From NCBI GenBank assembly GCA_903813345.2, contig CAIIXF020000006.1, forward strand, positions 8,358,989 to 8,422,988: 64,000 nt of DNA, in the 5' to 3' direction. A model generated the notes under the pieces. It ran no database searches and was not told the DNA's origin. It worked only from the letters and a program-made list of their open reading frames with translations. The translations under genes and the position numbers were made by a program. Of this stretch, positions 28,301 through 43,300 are shown piece by piece. The DNA comes from Owenia fusiformis (taxonomy: Eukaryota > Annelida > Polychaeta > Sabellida > Oweniidae). Positions within the stretch are counted from its first letter, which is position 1. Each line of letters opens with the position of its first letter.

Positions 28301-31300
28301 GTTCATTCAAAGTTGACAAACACACATGACTTTACTCATGTATGATTTCACAATGACAATATACAGTTTGAAGTCATCATGATAAACCATGGCATCTCAT
28401 TTCTTCTCAGACCTGAGAGAGACAGAAAGATGCTATGAGTATCAATATGGTCTTAAGTGGGGATTCAGAAACATGGTACAAATCGATCGAAACATTTGCT
28501 GTGGTTCACACTTATGAAGTCAAATAAACAATTCATAAGATCAACAATTGAGTTGATTTGTAAGATTGTCTTTGTCCTTACCTGTCCATAGGCAAATATT
28601 GTCGCATTGTAGCCCTCAAAACATCTGAAACAAAAAAAACATGAAAATTTAGATATCTTGAAGTTAAAAACAGTAGAAACAAAAATATATGTTGCAGTAA
28701 AATCTGTCTAATCATGCAACTGAGAGTGTTCAGATTGACAGGTGTTTTCAAGGTTTTTCAACAATGTCAATATGAGGAAGATTTGATAGAAAATGAGACT
28801 GGAATAAGTATTCACAGTGAGAGATGTACATGTTCTGTAATATTGTCATTTGGAAAAATGGCTTTCATTTGGCAGAAAATTTCTATTAGTTACCCTATAC
28901 CCCATTCATGCTTGCCCCTTCTTATAGCTATTAGACTACAGAAAGGGTAATGTAGAGATTCGATGCAATAATCATAGCACTGGAGTAAAAACCTTTAGTA
29001 CCAGTTAGAATGTTCATATTGGTATTCTCTCAAAGCAATTGAGAAAAGGAGATATGAAAATAAGTATGAAAACATGTTTATGTTGTTTCTGAAACACCTT
29101 AGAAAGTGTTTATATAGAGGTGTTTCTTTACCTAATTTGGTTTGGTAAGGGTAGTTCATAATAGTTATTTCTTACTGAAAAATGTAGTGATGCAAAATCA
29201 CATTTTCATAAAGGTAGAGTATACCATTTTCAGCCTTTTTTGCACCACCAAAGACCAACATTATACAGACTGGGCTGCAAATAAAAACCCTTTCACAAAC
29301 TCGATACTCTTTCAAAAGATTGTTTAAAGTCAAATAATTTAAGAAGTCTTTAAAGTCAAGTCATTGAAAAACTAAAATTATTCAGCGTATATAAAATTTT
29401 GTGTAAACATCTCAATACGATTTTTCATTCATGAAGCTTTCTAAATGCCAATACGGAAAGTTCCATGCTGGTATTGCTGTTTATCAAAATATATATATAT
29501 ATAACTGAAAAGGAAATGTTCAATCATGTCCAAATTCAAGAGCAAAATGTAATGTCTTTTACTTCCATAGCAGGGGTCACTTTGTAAAATCTGATGACCC
29601 TTGCAAAAACATTAAAGATCACAATATACCAGCATTTCCCCTTACAATATCAAGACATGCCGATTTTTGAACCCTCTATATATTTTTTTCATTCTTTAAA
29701 GGAATGATGGTATACCAGAATGTTCTCGACTATATCACTTAAGATAGTAATAGCTTCTTTATGCAACAGGTGGTCATCTAAAATAGAATATATTTCCCAA
29801 AATATTTCAATTATTTTTTTGTAATTCAGAAAACATGTCTATGAATCTAAAATGAATGCAACACCCTTCACAAAACAATATCCCACACAAAGTTCTTTTC
29901 ACGTTGGATTACGCCCTTCAACCTCTAAAGCAAAAGTGAATAGGTTGAATTTGTAATTCTGAATGCTAAAATTCCTGATGAAACTACAAAATCGTAAAAT
30001 ATATATTTTTGATCATTCAAAATTGCCGTACACAAATAACATTTACGTAAATCACAAGGATGTTTATTCAGGAAAACACTCCAACGTAAATGAACCATAT
30101 GGGAAAGAACAGACCATGACATTGAAATTCTATTTTAAACAATTTAACAATCAAATAAGTAAACCACCAAGGAAGCTTTCTAACAGGCCAACATGACATC
30201 TCGACATGATAGCTTTTAATCAAAAATATTTGTAACATGTTTTGCCTCAAGATAGTTGACCTAAAGGGTGGCCTGCTATTGTTTTAAATGATACCAACAC
30301 GGCAACATGATTTTGTTCAAAAACATAACATGTGCTTATATTGATTGATAAAATTCTAAGGTATTATAAAAAAAATGATATGATTGTTTACTGTTGTGGA
30401 GTTAATCTCCAACGTCAATAGACTTTTGCCATCACACTTTGATAGTAAGTAACTTTCATTAGAACAGCAAAAAATGATTATAAGATGAAAGTAAAATATA
30501 TAAAGGTTCTTGTGATTTGTCTTTGACCTATGACTGCTGACCTATACCGGCGATTACTAGAGTGCTGCTAACTCGATAAAAGGCTGGCGCTGGCTAGAAT
30601 TGTCTATGGTTCTAGCCAGGATAAAGATACCAGTTCTTCAACTCGACAATGGGAAGAACTGCTCTACCTTAGTGACTAATATGTCATGATATGACATCTA
30701 AAGAGTCAATAAAAGATATATATATATACCCCCCCCCCCTTCACCCTTCATCAATTATTCAATCTCCCTCTCCCTGTAAAGCTTTTCACAATTAATGTCA
30801 GGGGATGTGAAAATACATAGTGTTGAGGATGAACCAGAGATTCATAGTAAAACCAAACAAGATATACTTTTGTGATTAACTTTGTTGTTATTATCAGGGT
30901 TTAGTTACTCCAGGTTCAAGAGCAAGGTTCACTAGGAGATATAGAGATAAAGTGGCATTTTTATTGGACCGTTTAACAAATGATTAAAGGAACCACTTGA
31001 AAAAGGGTCAGGTAAAACCTGGCGCAATTTAACTCTAAAAAGATAGTAAATTAATGCATTAAGTTGTTTTCAATGTCAAACCATCATAAATAGCTAAAGT
31101 ATTTAAAAATATCCAAACTGTACCATTGGCATACAAAAGTATCAAGCATCTCCCTGTCTCCTATATTTCTTGCTCAAATAGGTGTAAATAGTTGCTTTAC
31201 CAATAACAATTCTACTAAATATACAAACAATATAACCATAACTCATCAAAATATATAAATTCTTCTTTGAATACTGATGTTTGGCCTAGTACACAAAGTA

Positions 31301-34300
31301 ATTTTCTAATAATTATTATCTATATGTGGTCTAGCTTCAATACATTGAAACTTGGTGTATCTACAAACATTGGTTTGTTTTAGAATCAATGATGAACTTA
31401 CCCTTCAATGAGACCCCTGGCAGTAGAATCATAGATCTCCTCTTGCGTAGAGTCCACATTGAAGACACTGTCATAGGTGAAGCACTTGTCATTGCCCAGA
31501 GTAACTTGGGGTTCCCCAGGGGTAATGAATGTACAAACTTGACACATGTCAATCCTCTCTCGGGCATTTTGAGGCCGGATCCTGAAAAAAACAAAGAAAA
31601 TATTTGTAACAACTAGGTTATCCGAAAAGATGGGGTTTTGTCACTCAATCTTTCCAATTCATTCCCCTACAGTATATTAATCGCTTAGGCATTATGATCC
31701 TAAAATTTAAGGGAATAACAATCATATCTCCATCTCTCCCTCCTTTCAAGGTGAGAATGATGGAGTACAATCTTTCCAATTCATTCCCCTACAGTATATT
31801 AATCGCTTAGGCATTATGATCCTAAAATTTAAGGGAATAACAATCATATCTCCATCTCTCCCTCCTTTCAAGGTGAGAATGATGGAGTACAATCTTTCCA
31901 ATTCATTCTCCTACAGTATATTAATCGCTTACCCTACTATCACACCAAACTAGTTCTCACTACGTTCTCGAAAACGGGCTTAAACTGTGCACGAATGGAT
32001 TTGACGTACTAAGGACCCACTAGCACTAAGAACCGTTTGGGATCTGTTTACAAACTTCATGAAACTACTAGAACGAGTAGGTCCTCCAGCACTTAGAGCA
32101 TGCTCAACATTCTCTGGTGATCATCAAAACGTTGCCGAATCGGTTTTAAACTGTGTGCGAACTGAATGAACGTAGCTACAACGTTCTACGGTCTGTTTAC
32201 GAACTTCATGGACTTTCCCGGACGGGGTATGTGATTTAGAATTTTGAATCGATTCAAAATTTGATGGCGACCATACCGTTCTGTAATCAGGTCACGATGA
32301 CCTTCTAGACTAAGGGACGGTTTATACTACGTTGCAGACGTGGTGCGACCTGAACGAACTTCGAACGTGATGGATGTATTGAAGACTGTTTAAGAACGAA
32401 GTAGCTGATTATTTTAGACATATATCCCGACCGCAGCCAGATCGAGCCCGTTTTACGACTTTTTTGTAGGACTGGCAAGAACTAGTTTGGTGTGATAGGG
32501 GGGTTAGGCATTATGATCCTAAAATTTAAGGGAATACTACTTTTTGAGTCATAGTAAAAAATGTAAAATAACACACGTAAAAAAATGGCGGCCATTTTTC
32601 AATATGGCCGCCTACTACCCAAAATGTCATTAGACATTGGGCCATGCTTAAAGTATTCACATACCAAATATGAACAAAATCGCTCTACTACTTTTTGACT
32701 TACAGTAAAAAATGTTAAATAACACACGTAAAAATAGCGGCCATTTTTCAAAATGGCCGCCTACTACCAAAAATGTCACCAGACATTGTGCCATGCTTAA
32801 AGTATTCACATACCAAATATGAACAAAATCGCTCCACTACTTTTCAAGTTACAGAAAAAATTGTAAAAAGACGTGCAAAGGCAGCCATTTTTCAAGATGG
32901 CTGCCAGGTATTTCTTCTGTATTTACATTTCTAGCTTAATCAATGTCCTATATAACTTTTTTTACATTTAAAACATATTGCTATTACAGTTTTATATGCA
33001 GTACCTAAATTACTGTAAAATTGGCACTAAAATGGCCGCCATTTTTAAATGAGCGGCCATTTTGAAAATCGGTTTTCAAGCAGAACTTCTACTCCCATTG
33101 GGTATATGTGTACAAAATATGAACAAAATCGGGCTTACGGTATTTGAGTTATTGCCTGGACGGACAGACGTACATACGTACGTACGTACGTACGGACGGA
33201 CAGACGGAGGCGTTCCCTATATCCCTCCGAACTTCGTTCGATGGGATAATAACAATCATATCCCACCTCTCCCTCCTCTCAAGGTGAAAATGGAGTACAG
33301 AGCAGAAATCATTCTTAAAATTATCAAAATATAAGTATCTGTCTAATGAAAATGAAAAATAAAACAAGAACTAGAACTTTTCATGTTTCATTCCCCTTTC
33401 AACAAGTTTTGTTTCTTTAAAACAGGATATTTGATATAGAACTAAGCTCTGTTACTCAGGGTAGTGTTTCACCTTCCCAGGGTCATGTTTTCAAGTTTCC
33501 TAATACATGTATCTAGTTTCACCTGCTCGTTACAGGTAACATACCTGTCCTGTTCCTCATTACTTACCCAAACACAACAATCTTCAGCTAATTTAAAACT
33601 AACAAGAATCATTTACAGGAACATTCTGCCAGATCTCTAGGTAAACTTACACTTATTTGGTAGAAATTGACACCTTTCTCTAATTAATCAGACTCCAGTG
33701 CTTCATGTAGAACTGATTTTGAATGTGGGTGGCACAAATCACATTTGAGCAGTATAATATGTGGATGAATGAAGAATAACATTTTCCTGGCAGGTTACAT
33801 CACCAGATTCTAAAGTCTATGAACATGTATACAGAAAATCTTTAACTTAACAATTACATGTAACATAATAAGTATCATTTGTAAAATGGGTCAGTATACA
33901 TATTTTCATTGGGATAAACTGCACTGGTAATCCGCTCGATTATGCTGGTTACCGAAACGGTTCGTTTTGGTTACAAAATGTCGGAACGTCAAAGGTACGA
34001 TTTTTCTTTTTTCCTTATTTCACGCGTTGTAGGCAGAATCCCAACGACGTTTTTTTCACAAACGTGTATTAACATCATATGTTTTAGAAAATGTGCATGT
34101 TTGCGAAAAAATAGTTCAGAAGACAACAGAATCGTCGATTTAATTCCTCACTTAAGTTACATAAACGGTTTGGGTTAAAAGTGCAGATTTTCACTGTTTT
34201 TCGAAAAAACGTTTATGTAACTTAAGTGAGGAATTAAATCAACGATTCTTATGTCTTCTGAACTATTTGTTTGTTGTTTGTTTCTTAAACATATGATACT

Positions 34301-37300
34301 AATACACGTTTGTGTTAAAAATGTCGTGGAAATTCTGCCTACAATGTGTGAAATAAGGAAAAAAGAAAAATGGTAGCTTCGATGTTCCGACATTTTGTTA
34401 CCAAAACGAACCGTTTCGGTAACCAGCGTAATCGAGTGGATCACCAGTGAACTGAGTATCCAAAGCCTTCTAGTACTAACCCTCATATATCTACTCTCAG
34501 GTACATGGAACACTTACTACTAATTAGAAATGTTGCTATCTTGCAATGCAATAAACACTCAATAAACAACTGTGTATCCACTCCACTTTATGTAAATATA
34601 TACATAACCCATTCCAATACTGTGTTCATTATGGGCTTTCTCTTAGATTGTCTCCATGGATTGGTGCTTCTTAAAAACAGAAACATGATCAGAAACATTG
34701 AGTATAAAATCTGCACTAAAGTTCAAGTCTTATTCAATATTGTGAAGCAGAACATTATATCAAAAAAGATAAACAATAAAATATAGCAATATAAAATCAT
34801 AAATATTAAACATCCTTAATTCTTGTATTAAGTTAATGAAAACACTAACAATGTGACTCAAATGAAGAGATTGCCATGGTAACCAACTGTATAGAATTAT
34901 ACTACATGTAAAACCATTATTAATGAATCTACCTTTGGGAAGTTGCTGAGGAGAGGGATGGAGGTTTCCCAGTTGACCAAACATAAGGTAAAATGGTTGT
35001 TGGGATGATGCAGTTCAAACTAAATGTCAAATACCACTGGCAAACCATTATAGATAAAAACTCAAAGCTTCGTTACTTTATCTGTTGCATGATCCAACCT
35101 GATAACCTTAGAATCAGATAATTTAATCTTGACCTTTAAAAAATATTTGATTGTATTCAACATTTTAAGCTATTTTATAGTCTATTGTGTAATAAGATCA
35201 GTCAAGGGTGCAGGGTATTTCTTTATTACATGTCTCTAGAGATATGGTTCATCAACAAGAGATATTTCAAAATAGACAACAGTAAATATGGTGTCCCTCT
35301 AAAGGCAGAATGCTTAAAGCCAGGTGATACCTTCTCATGTTCAATCCTCTCAAACTCCTGCTGGACCTTCAACTCATCATGGTCGCAACCAGTACATCAA
35401 ATGTCATTCTCTGTACATTTTTACATATCATTTAACTCAAAATGATCAGTAGTGTTACAATATCTTGGATTTCTATGTACTTTACAGTAAAAACATATGA
35501 TTATAAACTGCAATATTTGCAAATTCATATAGTACTTATTTTATTTTCATTCATAATAGATGTCAAATCTTGTTAACTTTTATATGGGCTTTCAAATACC
35601 CAACATTTAGTCTGTTTATAAGAATTTTCAACTTGAAAATTCTGGTGTGGCCACTTTGTTCTCAACTATTCAATGTCAAGATAAGGGGAGCATAAAAGTT
35701 TTGCTATCAGTTTTAGATAAAATCTAATTTAGATTTTGGCAGGTTTACCAATTCGGGGAAACCACAATCCAAAACAATGAAACATAAAATACAAAACTGG
35801 ATGATAAATGTAGACATCACACTTTCCATGTTGAACCTATGGTCAACTTTGGCACGCCATCAAAACCACAGATTTATAATATTTTTATGTTTTCAAAACA
35901 TTTAAGTTCAAGGGCAAAATACTAGAGATGATGAATCAAATATTAATCTGACAAATTCAAAGAGGGTTTTATGTAATTTAATTGATTGAAATTAGTTTTG
36001 AATTATGATTAATACCAGAGTTTAGATCATCATTATAAGTATTAGCAGGTACAAGTATAGTAGGTAATAAATTGCATCAATTTGATGTTTTCAAACTACA
36101 ATATAAAAATTATGAAAAACAACGAAAAAAATTAAACATTTAACACACAAGCCAATGAAAGTATGGTTCATGTATATAAAAAACACAGTTGTCAATATAC
36201 TTAGACTCATGTTTACAAATTGAGGGGCCTGTAATCTTACATGAACCTGGCCCCTTGTGGTTGTCTTATGAAAAAAGAATATTGTCTTTGGACAACCATA
36301 TACTTGATGCAAAACTGTGGTTCTCATGGGCACTTTACATCAGAATGAAACCATAACTTTCTACTTGAACAAAGAGACACAAAATCTTTGAAATATTTAT
36401 ACTGACTCAGACTCCGCAAATATCATTTTTGAAAACATATTCATTCATAACAAAAAGTTGCTGAAATTAAGTATACCCCAAAAATACCTGCATAACCAAA
36501 CCTGTCTGAGTGAATTACCACAACCATTTACTTTCTTCATAATTCACCTTGGTGACACTTAATAAATAAGATGCTAACCATGAGTTAACCTTTTTGCATT
36601 AAGATCAAAAGTTACTTTTTACCATAAGGCATTAACACATTATTCTCTTCTCAATAGGTAAAAATACAGCTATTAATTTGCTTGGCTCTCATTATGTAGG
36701 TGTCACGATATAAGATTACTCCAATATCTCATCATCATTTTTCTTTTTTTTGTAATATTTATATTAGGATTTCATCAGTCCTTGGGTTCCCAGGTATATA
36801 TTTATAAAACTTTATAAAAAGATCAAAATTGTTTTTTCCCAAATTTGACACAGGTTGATGAAATACCATACAGCAAAACCAGCATTAGTGGAACAACTGT
36901 GTCAGTAGAATACTTTTCAGAAATTCAGAGTCCCAAATCTAATTGACCTAATGTTAAATGAAACTGCAAGTTGAACACATCTCAAGGTGAAAACTATAAG
37001 AAGAACCAAATGTGTTCCACTTACACAAGTTTTACGAGATATCTGGCCTCCTAGACTTTCACAAATACGACCATCAGTAATGTTCCTTCCAACAAAACCA
37101 CAGTTCTCACAAAGGAAAAATAGCGATTTTTTAGGCGTGAACCACAAGTTCCTCTCTCATGGACACATTTCTTCACTCGAGCATCAAATTCCCCCATCCC
37201 AAACCACACAGCTTTGTGGCTTGTGATGTGGGAACTCAGTTCGCGAGTGGAGAAATATGTTCGGGAAAGAGGAATTGGTGGTGTGCGACTAAAGAATATC

Positions 37301-40300
37301 GATATTTGCATTGTGAAAACTGTGGTTCGGGTTGAAGAAATTAAGGTGGCGAGGTTGGAACTGATGATCGCTTTAGTGGAAGTTAGGAGGCCTGGACAGG
37401 ATACTTATATTTTTCAAATATGCACATTCTGTACAGAATTTCAATAAACCTTTAATGTTATGTCTCTATGTTAATAAATGTCACACACCTTGAAATCAAT
37501 TATAACGATCAATTAGACAATGTTGAATTATGTAACATATTGTTTCTCTATTATGGCTATATTGACAATTTCACAATTGTGTGAGTTGGGTTATAATTCA
37601 ATGCCAAGATTTATACAGGAGGACATAAGCAAAAGTTTATACATAATACAAATATTAAGGACATATACTAAAGTTTAAACAATTGAGTATTCTCCCTCGA
37701 ATTTTTCTCAAGCACTTGTAAAACTCTCATTTTTTTGATAATACAGACCAAATTTGTCAAAATACTGAATGCCTACATGTATTTTATCTCATTTTCAAGC
37801 AGGTGCAAATACAGTTTCCATGACACAAGGTCATTTTTACATTTTTTCTATTATTTGAACACTACCGGAACCAGGCAAAAGTGTTCAGATTAGCAGGTAT
37901 TCACATTTCAAGTATTCTGAGTGAATGGGAGATAAAAAGGTGTACAGATTAGAGAGGTGTTCAGATATTCAGGTTTCACTGTGTATATCACACAAATAAA
38001 ATTCCACTTTTTGAAACTGATAAACATCATAACCTCCAAGACATGAAACATGAATGCAATATTAATTTTTAAAAGTTCTTTGATGCCGAAATGAATGATC
38101 GCAATTTAATGTGTTTTAGATTTGTTTACATTGGAGTTTACTCTAAGTATCCCCTAAGAAAAAAGAATGTCAACTTAACACTATAACACACAGATAATTT
38201 GGTAGAAATCTCAATGGGCCCATCACCCACACGTACAAGATGAACATAGGTGTGCAGAAATGTCACATATTGTATTTAGCCGCGAAAACTTATCACTTAT
38301 CATCTACATGATTAAATATTTTTCTGATGTTCTAGGTAATGATAGGGACAAGGTATCCTCCTTTTTAACACTAGCCTTCCTTAAATGGTCAACCTTGTTT
38401 TACAAAAACATCAAACTGATGATAAATTGAAGAAATGACAGGCTGATGTAGTTTTTTAATAGTAAGGGCAATATGTATAGAAATTGGTCCAATCTGAACA
38501 GTTTTAATGTCTCTACGGGTAATCACCACGACATTTAGGACATTCTTGCAACCTACTCCATGATACCATTCTTTGTTCAATGATCAAAATTATGACAATG
38601 AATTTTAAAGTAATTTGGAACAGACCGATCTTATTTCATACTAGTGCTTCCGATAATTCAAGTTCAGAGTGAAGAGGGGACCCCTTCTTCTTGCATGATC
38701 TTAACTTTGATTATCCAAGGATACCCCTTCAATCCAGGTACCCTCCCCCAGCGTGATGAGCAATCATCAGGTCACATTACATGAAACCTCTAATAAATCA
38801 AACATTATATCAGCCATTCCATAAGAAATTACTGCATTTATCTTCTACACAGTAATGCTTTAGGAAAGGAATTCTGATACCATTTGGTTAGTAGGTGCAA
38901 ATTCCACATAATGAAATAACGAAATACTTGCATAATAAAAAGAAGCAAAAATTACAATCATCCAGAGAAGTACATTGTTAATCATACATTAATCAGACTT
39001 CAGAAATGCTTATGGATACCTTAATCATCAAAAATATATTGTGTAAAACCTTCACTGTCTTATAGTTTGGGATTAACTTTGAGAGAGAGCTTCATCTCCT
39101 AAATGTATGAATCTTGGATATAAGTAAATCCATATTAAAGGTGAGCACTATTAGGACCAAATAAAGATACAGAACACAGAACCTTAAATACAAGTCACAA
39201 AAATGGTGGCTCATAACATGTCTCCACTCCCACTTCTTGATGGCGACATAAATTAACTTCCTTGGATACATGTTCAAATTATCAGAAAAAAATCATTATA
39301 TAATAGTAGTGCCTGAACGACAGTACCCTTTGCATTCGTTTGACTTCACTTCTTAAAAGAGAGCTTCGTCTTCACTCTTTCAAACTAAAATAAACCTGTG
39401 AACTCACCGCGCCAATCAGTGTTCGTCGGCCAAATTTGACCGACGTTCTTTATATGGTCATTCCTTCTGACGTCATCGTTGAGCCCGGAATTGACCAATG
39501 ACATGCGCATATTTAATTAGAACGCATTTGGCGTATGTTTCTTCAAGCTCGCTGATTGGTGGAAGGTCAGCGTGTAGGTCAAAAGTGATTTACCCAAACT
39601 GTCACCGGTACCCGTCGTGGGGGCGGGGCTACTAAACTGTAATATGGTCTCTACTAGGCAGAGTGTAGTTGAACTAGACTCTGCACGCAGGGTAGAACGA
39701 CAGTGAGATTCTATTGTCGATAACGACAGTGTTATTTCTGTTGCCGATAGCACACTTTCGTGGCTAAGTAAAATTGTGTTCAATCTACGATTTCGTTTGA
39801 GGCGAAAATGAGCTTAAACAACTTGCCCCGCGTGTCTAGAACAAAACACCATCATTGTAGCGTCTATATAATCAATACTTACTTGAAATATCCTGACATC
39901 GAACTAAATAAACCATTCTAACTTCAGTTGTTATTCATTTTTATTCACTGATCTATTTTGAAGAGCTTTTGAAGAGCGATTTCAGCATTTGAGGCAATCT
40001 GTGCCAGTTCCTCTTGGTTTGGAATTTAGTACATGCACATTAGAATGAATAATTTGATTGGCTCAAATTCCAAACACACATGCGCACTTGTAAATTATTT
40101 CAAACTATTAGGCATGCGCAAAGAATTGAAGCAAAAATGAAACTGCTGCAGATTGCCCTACTTATTCGATGGCGGAAAATTCTTTTTTCAAAATGTTTTC
40201 CCGTATTGGGAAAAAGAAACACAACCCCAGGATAGATATAGGACGACAAACAAGACTATAATAGGTAGGAATCTTTGATTGCTAAAAGCCGTGCATGAAA

Positions 40301-43300
40301 CTTTACAGAAAGTTTAAAGTAAGTCACACTGTTTTAAATGTGTTCTATTCCCCGGGGAATTTGGTCCACGACAACGACAGCAGATTTTAACTGTCGACAG
40401 ATTTTAATTCTACCGTAGACCGCCGACTGTCGTTCTGTCGTTCGGGCACTATATAATAGGCTAATTATTATTTTGCTGGACATGCATCACCGTTTCAGCA
40501 CATTGCCGTATTTTTTAAACAAAAATAGGGAATGAAGAACATGTAACTAATCAGTAATAAAACAGGTGCATTAATAGATATTCAATAGTATTTCACACCT
40601 GCCATCCTCAGGGATTTCCTATATATATTACCTGTATTTCACCTGTAAATTACCTGCATTCTGCCTCAAGGTAAGGTATTTCTGGTGGTGATCTACCTGA
40701 GTTCATTCATGTATTCAGTTACACCTGTATCCTTTGATCTATGCATACCTGGATTGGACTTAATGTTTGGTAAAAATGCTTACAGTCTTGTACAAGTATC
40801 TGGTCACCCCTACCCAGATGGTCAGAGGCTAGTACCAAAATCAAACTGCATGTATTAGAAAGAGTACATTCCTCCTGATTTAACCAAAAACCAATGTGTA
40901 AAGAATTGGGAGGGGGGGTTGTGTTACCAATTTTTTTAAAAGTAATTTTGATAAATCTTTAGGAAAAAACAAAGAGGTTGATGCAGAACTTTTAAATATT
41001 CTAAACTATTCTGATCTGTAAATCCATATACATGTATAAACAAACTCCCTTACCAAATAGTATATTCATATTTCAATTTCAAGATTAATCCAAAGATAAA
41101 CATGACAAATATCTTATGGGTCAATGCAAACCCCACTGAACCTCTTTAATAGTTTGATTTCACTAGCAAGTACTAGGCAGTAGGCATGTGCATCAGGGTA
41201 ATCACCCCTGTAGTTACACTCTTACCAAGGGAAATAAGACAAAAAATTAGAACAATAGGCCTCTTCCAATGCCAAATGCAAAAATGTTAAGCCAGTTCTA
41301 CAAACATATCAAGCAGCAGGCCATTTAGACTGTTTTACTGGATATAACTAAAATGACCACATGGGATAAACTACTTCATCCAATTAACAGATAAGATTAT
41401 CTATTTGATTTCATCAAGAACCTTGCTGATAATTTCAGTCTATGAAGATCATGCCATTCCTTATACTCAGAGTTAGTACAGTCTTGGAATCCCATAATTC
41501 ATTTATACAATGAATATATTAAGCACAGGGTGGTATAAATTATAAATCTAAAATATACGTCTAACACTTTAATTTCTTATTCTATCAGATGTAAACCATT
41601 TTAGGTTGAAAATCAGGAGTTGTATCATTGGTTTAATGGCAGATTTGAGGTGCTTGATTTTACTATGTACCAAAAGGCTAGCTAGATATCTTATTACCAC
41701 ACAGATTACATTATATCTGTTCCTCCCCTTAGAGCGCCTTATAACTAATACAAATATCTTTGCCCCTCCCCTTCACCCCTCAAACTCTGACTTCCCTTTT
41801 ATTTCTGGTATTCAGTGTGAATATAAAAGCAGTGTTCTTCCCAAAGAATTTTTCAACAGGGTGTAATTTTTCAAGTCTGAAAAAATTGGCGCTTGTTACG
41901 CTCCCGATATCTCCCAGTGGGTGCTTACTTCACTCGTCTTGCAAATCAGAAGTTGGAATGCAAGTAGCCCCCCCCCCAAAAAAAGTGACATGGGAAGATC
42001 ACTGAAAAGGGTGTAGGCAGAATCAAGAAACATTTTTATTTCCAAAGTTTCAGTTGAAAATATGTTTCTGTCAAATGTTGGTGAGGCAATTGTGTTGGTG
42101 AGGCAATTATGTTGATGAGGCAATTATGTTGGTGAGGCAATTGTGTTGGTGAGGCAATTGTGTTGATGAGGCAATTGTGTTGGCGAGGCAATTATGTTGG
42201 TGAGGCATTTATGTTGATGAGGCAATTGTGTTGGTGAGGCAATTATGTTGGTGAGGCAATTGTGTTGGTGAGGCAATTGTGTTGGTGAGGCAATTGTGTT
42301 GGTGAGGCAATTGTGTTGATGAGGCAATTGTGTTGGTGAGGCAATTATGTTGGTGAGGCAATTGTATTAGTGAGGCAATTATGTTGGTGAGGCAATTGTG
42401 TTGGTGAGAAAATTGTGTTGGTGAGGCAATTGTGTTGGTGAGGCAATTGCCTCGCCTGTCTCATGCCTGTCTATGTCCATGCTATTTAATGAGATAGTCT
42501 TGCAACATCCTCTAGTAAGGCGGTGAGATGCATGGGGAGTAACATGCAAGACTTACTATAGGGGAGGTATACCAGGCCCTGATATCACTTATGTAACCAC
42601 TTATATTATACGTATATATTTACATCCATAAATCACAGAAACAATAACAAATGTTGGTAGTTCTCTAAATTCTATGCCAATGAAAACATACATATGACTA
42701 ACAGACACTAAGCTAGGATGGCCTCCATAATAAGGCAATTTATAAGAATTGGACACTAGGAATTTTCAATTTCTTGATGTCATGTCAAGCATGTAAAGTG
42801 TAAGGAAAGTCAAGATGAACAACTCCTAAACATAGGACCTGGTAGCACCCCCCCCCCCATCCCACTCATCTCCCAACCTGATGCTTTCGGGATTCTTGGA
42901 GAAAACTCTAATATAGTATTTGGTATTTGGTAAAATAACAATCACATACTTAGATATGAAACATAATAACACACATCCTATATTAACTCTATAAACATCC
43001 AGTACAGAATAATACACCATATGTCTGATCATGCAGCTAGTATCTCTCATGACACATAGACATGTATGACAATATAACAATAGAGTAAAGGTTAAAGAAC
43101 AACTGCTGCTAGAATATTCAATATCATATGGTTCTATAAGAGGTCAATCTGACTTAAGTCTTATAAGTGACTTCCTTGAGTATAAATTACTGATCCAATC
43201 TAAGAACATTCAAATAACAATTCATATTCCAGATAAAAGTACCAAAATCTTGAAATCCATCCATATTGAAAAATGATGTTGCATCAAAAGGCTTCCTTTC

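Larger units (their letters stand above)
31646..33300 (+). repeat. 122-bp tandem repeat, third copy split by two insertions
   Basis: Units start at 31646, 31768 and 31890 (CAATCTTTCCAATTCATTC). The third unit is cut after CGCTTA by the element at 31932-32503, resumes at 32504-32536, is cut again by a family R1 copy and ends at about 33252-33300. The first two copies are essentially identical. Confidence 0.9.

Noticed and set aside
33062-33367. Open frames containing [15 protein letters not shown]-type peptides
   Set aside because: These are translations of the GGAC/GTAC microsatellite inside a dispersed repeat.
39517-39783. 88-codon minus-strand frame
   Set aside because: It crosses the border between the nested MITE and the hAT-like element, so it cannot be a gene.
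42124-42327. Open frame of repeated [17 protein letters not shown] peptide
   Set aside because: It is only the translation of the minisatellite.
42077-42449. Possible CRISPR-like array
   Set aside because: The 17-bp units abut directly with no spacers and the window is clearly animal DNA; it is a minisatellite.
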